Part shown: positions 59,816-64,000 of the stretch, piece after piece | Numbering within the stretch: position 1 is the first letter of the stretch | Layout of the letters: every line of letters begins with the position of its first letter | Assembly (NCBI RefSeq): GCF_000143535.2 | Contig: NC_037321.1 | Span: forward strand, 1,736,001-1,800,000 | Direction of reading: 5' to 3' | Source of the DNA: Botrytis cinerea B05.10 | Lineage: Eukaryota > Ascomycota > Leotiomycetes > Helotiales > Sclerotiniaceae | DNA: 64,000 nt | Translations under genes and position numbers: made by a program | The notes under the pieces: generated by a model | What the model saw: only the letters and a program-made list of their open reading frames with translations | Database searches by the model: none | Told to the model about the DNA's origin: nothing

Positions 59816-61787
59816 CTACTTTCCAGCATCCTCCTTCAAACTAACAATGCGATTCAATATAATCTTATCATCCGTTGAGTCCGAATCCATTGCCTAGAAA
59901 TAATTAGAAAAGTTTCAAGTATAAAGATCGACGGAATGTCTCACCATGTATGCTACACGCATGGCCTGGAATCTGACAGATTCAGGACCTCCCTTGCCGA
60001 GCTCCGATTCTCCAGCAGCTTCTGGCCATGGAGCTCGTTTTCGTACCTCGTCAAATCCAGACTCGATAACAGCATTGGGCCAAACTTCTTCGCTATCAGG
60101 GTTGATGTCATTTAAGAAACCACCTTCAGCATCGTCTGGCTTTTCACTCTTGAAGAGACTGTTGAAAATTCTAACTTCGACATTTTTTGAACCATCTGCA
60201 ACCCAATGAATGTAAGTTTTGGGCTTCTTGCTCTCCTTATCGTAGACGGCACGAATCTCTGTGACCTTATCTCCATCCTTAGAGAATGAGACTGCCTTGA
60301 CTGGGTATGGAACGTGTAGTAGACCGACAGATTTTCCAGGGGCGAGACGGAAGTAATCTTTGCTATCAACTTCTCTGAAATCACTTCTCTCAATGTAAAC
60401 AGTTCTAGTCAACTTGACCTTGTGGCTGCCCATTGCCGGTACTTTAGGTGAGAATGGAATGTCAAGTTCAAGCTCTTCGGCATCCTCGATGACGACAGGT
60501 ACAGGATCCAGAACTAACATAAGTCTGGGAACTGTGAGCTCCAAGTACTTACGAACAGTTTGATCAAAACGAGAAAGTTGAATGTTGGTAGGAGCAGTCG
60601 TCACTCCTAGTTCGTTGATGAACTCAAGGATTGCTCCAGGAGGTACACCACGTCTTTTGATTCCAATCAATGTATATAGTCTTGGATCATCCCATCCTCT
60701 AACATAGTTGTCGTCCACAAGTTTCTTGAGCTTTCGCTTAGAAAGGACAGTACCCGTAATGCTTAGGCGACCATATTCTCTCTGCATGGGCTCGTATACT
60801 TTCAGTGTACTATTCAACCATTCGTACGATACTCTTGATAGAATGAACTCGGTCGTGCAAAGCGAGTGTGTGATGTTCTCAAAACTATCGCAAAGACAAT
60901 GAGTGAAGTCGTATGTTGGATAAATCTTCCATTTATCTCCCGTTAGATGATGTTTAGCATCCAAGACTCGATATGCTGCCAAATCCCACATTTGAGGGTT
61001 TCCATCTTCAATGTTCTGCTTCATGCGCAAGAATGCCTCCCTAGGTTTGTATTCGCCATCTCGCATGGCTCTAAACTTTCTCAAATTTTCTTCGATCGAT
61101 TGGTTCGCATGCTCGCATCTAAATCTCGGACCCCGTGCTTCACCTCCTCTCTGAGCTTTGATTTCAGCATCTAGATTAAATACATTAGTATTTGCCAGTG
61201 TCAAACGCATGCGCAAAGTAATTCTTACCACCACAGTGGCAAACATAAGCCCCCCCTAAGTTGATAAGCTCCTCTGCCTTCTCATAAAGTTTATCGAAAT
61301 TATCGCTGGAATGTGTAATCTTGTAAGGTGTGAAGCCCAACCACGAAACCATTTCTTTTATCGCTGTAAAATATTTCTCTTCCTCTGCTTCGGGATTGGT
61401 GTCATCAAATCTCAGATAACACTGACCGCCATGATACTTAGCAAATCCGAAATTGACAGCAATAGCTTTTGCATGACCGATATGCAAGTATCCATTGGGT
61501 TCAGGTGGAAATCGGGTAAAGACTGGTTTGACAGGACGCTCCTTGTACACTTCTGAGAGAAATCCTTGGGCGAATACATTTGATGGCTCTGCTGCTTTGG
61601 TCTCTTCTGGCTTCTTAGGTTTAGTTGCAGCAGCTTCTTTAGGTGGTGCTGCTGATTTTGCTTTTGCTTGTGCTGCTTTCTTCGCACGTTTTGCCAATCT
61701 CTTCTTCAGTTCGGCCTTCGAGACCATCTCACCTGTCTCCTCATCAAGCTGGAGCTTGGCCGTTCCTTCGGTAATTGCGTCCGCCAT
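59816..61787 (-). CDS. Glutaminyl-tRNA synthetase, cytosolic
   Basis: Three exons on the minus strand: 61229-61787, 59945-61170 and 59816-59893; 620 residues. Class I synthetase motifs are clear: [17 protein letters not shown] holds the HIGH motif, [16 protein letters not shown] is typical of the GlnRS/GluRS group, and [13 protein letters not shown] is the KMSKS counterpart. [14 protein letters not shown], then [16 protein letters not shown] and [17 protein letters not shown], point to GlnRS rather than GluRS. The beta-barrel anticodon-binding region follows, and the last exon ends [16 protein letters not shown]. The N-terminal 70 residues are Lys/Ala-rich ([20 protein letters not shown]), an RNA-binding type extension seen in eukaryotic synthetases. 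It charges tRNA-Gln with glutamine. An ATG six codons upstream (61805) is an alternative start. The longer N-domain of yeast Gln4 is absent. Confidence 0.93.
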
Positions 61788-62314
61788 ATTGAACGATAAG
61801 GTCAAACCGATTAGATTGTGGTGTAGTTTAATGCTCTCGAGCTTTTGAAAATATCTCGAGGCTCAGGAGCTTCAGATGTGGATAGGATTTTTCAGTTATT
61901 ATCTTGATGGTTAAACTGATATGGAGGGGTTCAACAATGAGTCAAAATCATTTTGAAGCAGAGGGCTGAAAGCACCGACATCCCGGTGTCTCTGCAGGGA
62001 TACGAGCAGCAAGACGAGAGTGGCTTAGTTGCTTATCTACTCAGCTGCAAGTGGCTGGAGCAAGATACTGGAGTCCGTGCACACTTCAAAGTTTAAGTGC
62101 TGGCTGTGGGTAGGCGTCACGTGGGCGTGTAGGAAGCTGTAGCCTTGTGTTACGTCGTATCTACTAGACCTACCTGGCACATGCCCAGCACGTATATATA
62201 CTATGTAATATTTAAATTGTACTGTAGCCTTGAGTCCATTAATCACATAACTCTCTTCCTTTTAAACAGGCTTTTCCTCTCCAGATCAAATCTGAAATCT
62301 ACATCTTATTGTAG
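61788..62314. other. Divergent upstream region of the synthetase and macrodomain genes
   Basis: About 530 bp. TATATATA near 62194-62200 lies about 115 bp upstream of the macrodomain ATG and is a possible TATA-type element. CT-rich leader sequence surrounds 62245-62300. Confidence 0.45.
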
Positions 62315-63239
62315 ATGATCAGGAGCAAAACAATCATGTCTATTATATCAGCCACCGAGATACCGACTGTATCCCTTCTCTATCACTTGAAGAAGTTGAC
62401 TCCCTACAAAACAACTGATGCAGACGAATTACCCCCAACTCCAAATCAATTCTTCAATGATCGCATCGGCTTGATTCGTGGTGACATCACCCATCTCGAA
62501 GTCGACGCAATTGTTAATGCCGCCAACAACTCTTTGCTGGGTGGAGGAGGTGTTGACGGAGCTATTCATCGCGCTGCTGGTCCCGATTTGTTGAGGGAAT
62601 GTCGAACTTTGAACGGTTGCAGGACTGGGTCAGCAAAGATCACCGACGCCTATGAACTTCCTTGTAAGAAAGTCATCCATGCTGTCGGACCGGTCTACGA
62701 TAGCTATAAGCCCGAAGTTTCTGAACAAAATCTCGAAGGATGCTACAGTACAAGTTTGGATTTAGCGGTCGAGAATGGTTGCAAGACTATCGCGTTCAGC
62801 GCCTTGAGCACCGGAGTTTATGGTTATCCCAGTGATGAAGCTGCCCCCGTCGCACTCATGACTGTTAGAAGATTCCTTGAAAGTAAGAAGGGTTCGAAGA
62901 TGGAGAAGATTATTTTCTGCACCTTCGTTCCCAAGGATGTTGCCGCTTACAACGAATGGATTCCGTAAGTCTCTTCCATTTTCTGACAATTCGCTGGGTT
63001 AACAATAGGTTTACAGACGTATCTTTCCGACGGCCGAATCTAACGCCGACGACGATTGGGAGGAAGTCGACGAAGTTGAATCTGCTGAGAATGGAGCTGT
63101 GTTAGCAAAGGTTACTGGTTCAGCCAAGGGTGGTTCAGAAGCGAGCAAGGTTGAGCTTCCAGAAGTTCCAACTAAGGAGCCAATCGAGGATGAAGGACCT
63201 GCTGCAAAGAAGCAGAAGTCTAGCGATGATACGAACTAG
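62315..63239 (+). CDS. Macrodomain protein (MacroD-type ADP-ribose hydrolase)
   Basis: Two exons, 62315-62964 and 63017-63239 (52-bp intron), 290 residues; an in-frame ATG at 62336 would shorten it by seven. The macrodomain is near complete. [20 protein letters not shown] and [20 protein letters not shown] hold the Asp, Asn and Gly-rich loop that bind ADP-ribose, as in MacroD1/D2 and bacterial YmdB. The second loop [12 protein letters not shown] and the end [14 protein letters not shown] are also typical. MacroD enzymes remove mono-ADP-ribose from acidic residues and hydrolyse O-acetyl-ADP-ribose. After the domain, exon 2 adds a tail of about 75 residues with an acidic segment ([16 protein letters not shown]) and AAKKQK near the end, which may direct it to the nucleus. 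The splice acceptor was set at 63016 because the nearer AG breaks the frame. Confidence 0.93.
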
Positions 63240-63575
63240 TGATGATTTATGAAAGATTACGATTGATGATACTCCTGGAGTAATGGTTTTTGATACTAGT
63301 TAGCTAGATTTATGGAATACTAAAGCTCATGATACCAAATTTCTAATGCCTGCCATGCGAAGCTGTTCTCAAAGCTACCCCTCCTTGAACCCTCTCGTGT
63401 GCCCCGCCTTTTTCATGCTTATTAATCAACACAAGTATTTATCTCTCTTCATTAGACCTCCAGCTATGGATATCTGAAACTCCCCGTTGTCAAATCACAA
63501 ACACGGCCTCCATGAATTCTCTATAGTAATCACTTAGGTACCTGGCTCATCAACATTCATTGGCCAAGTTCGAAG
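63240..63575. other. Intergenic region before the METTL16-like gene
   Basis: About 335 bp between the macrodomain stop and the next start. No other gene or repeat was recognised. Confidence 0.45.
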
Positions 63576-64000
63576 ATGTCGGCAGCTGCAAATATCTACA
63601 GAGAGGAGATCGACTTTGTAGCTCTGGGAAATGAAGACCCAGATTTTGGTAAACTGTAGGTTCTCAACCAAAGGAATGTCTTTCCACGTTCTTGACCTCA
63701 GCGACGAGAAATCGTTTATTCGGTTTGTTGTCGTATCTGCAATTTGTTCTAGATGTCTTCTGCGCCTGCTGAACATATCTCAGTTTGAAGTCAAATGGCC
63801 AATTGGAATTTAGCGATCCTAAATCGGTTCAGCAGCTCACAAAATCACTGTTGAAGCGGGACTTTGGTCTGAACTTGACACTTCCAGAAGACCGACTCTG
63901 CCCACCGGTAAGTCTAATCTAAGCTCCAACTGTATTTAATTACACATGTTATTTTGTTCCTTTAAGCTGAATGGATCAAGGTACCTAATAGGTTAAACTA
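63576..64000 (+). CDS. METTL16-like RNA methyltransferase, 5' part (runs off the window)
   Basis: Three exon pieces: 63576-63655, 63784-63907 and 63981 to the window edge. The first encodes MSAANIYREEIDFVALGNED and ends DFGKL. The second encodes LKSNGQLEFSDPKSVQQLTK followed by LLKRDFGLNLTLPEDRLCPP. The third begins VPNRLN. Phases fit (2, then 0). The pattern, DFxxL then LTxxLLKxDFGLxxxLPxDRLCPPVPNRLNY, is the start of the METTL16/YbiN methyltransferase family. In animals it methylates adenosine in U6 snRNA and in MAT2A hairpins, and the fission yeast member methylates U6. The catalytic NPPF motif would lie beyond the edge. The first intron (GTAGGT donor, ATCTCAG acceptor) is 128 bp. Confidence rests on the continuous family-like reading over three spliced pieces. 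Confidence 0.75.

Overview
The window looks like nuclear DNA of a filamentous ascomycete, most likely a leotiomycete close to Botrytis or Sclerotinia (inference). Genes carry many short introns of about 47-170 bp with GT..AG ends and CTAAC-like branch sites. The products are typical fungal ones: a HET-domain protein, a GMC oxidoreductase, an adenylate-forming reductase, a PPX1-type exopolyphosphatase and a fungal dynamin-like GTPase. One very AT-rich island contains inverted repeats that differ only by transitions, as expected after repeat-induced point mutation (RIP).

Layout. 0.6-6.2 kb: an Ufo1-like F-box/UIM protein (+) and an exopolyphosphatase (-). 6.5-17.5 kb: an accessory stretch with a decayed GMC oxidoreductase (-), an intact MFS transporter (+), a decayed adenylation/carrier/reductase gene (+) and an intact SDR (-). 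Two identical tRNA-Gln(TTG) genes in opposite orientation, with shared flanks, bracket the reductase and the SDR. 19-25.8 kb: about 6.9 kb without a convincing gene but rich in simple repeats and with one 26-bp palindrome. 25.8-29.0 kb: a large AAA ATPase. 29.7-31.2 kb: an intron-containing tRNA-Ala(CGC) followed by micro- and minisatellites. 31.3-35.3 kb: mitochondrial malate dehydrogenase (-) and a GH5 glycoside hydrolase (+), divergent. 35.9-46.6 kb: a giant UBA-like protein and a 15-exon dynamin-like GTPase, both on the minus strand. 47.3-48.8 kb: an unknown gene with a poly-A frameshift. 50.0-55.2 kb: a HET gene split by a 3-kb nested transposon block. 57.4-64.0 kb: an MFS drug-type transporter, glutaminyl-tRNA synthetase (-), a macrodomain protein and the first exons of a METTL16-like RNA methyltransferase that runs off the right edge.

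The strongest unusual signal is the HET locus. A 3033-bp block (51548-54580) has 13-bp perfect outer inverted ends and is flanked by a CAA direct repeat. It contains a pogo/Fot1-like element (51796-53648, TA flanks) that abuts a 428-bp MITE-like element (53651-54078, TA flanks). Taking out the block plus one CAA copy leaves a continuous HET reading frame of about 665 codons, with a good intron at the junction. The two inner elements also share a tandem 17-bp design in their inverted ends.

Exon junctions were derived by hand from splice signals, phase and protein continuity. Phases close exactly for all multi-exon genes reported as CDS, except the gene at 47.3 kb. Family calls rest on motif recognition, without database searches.
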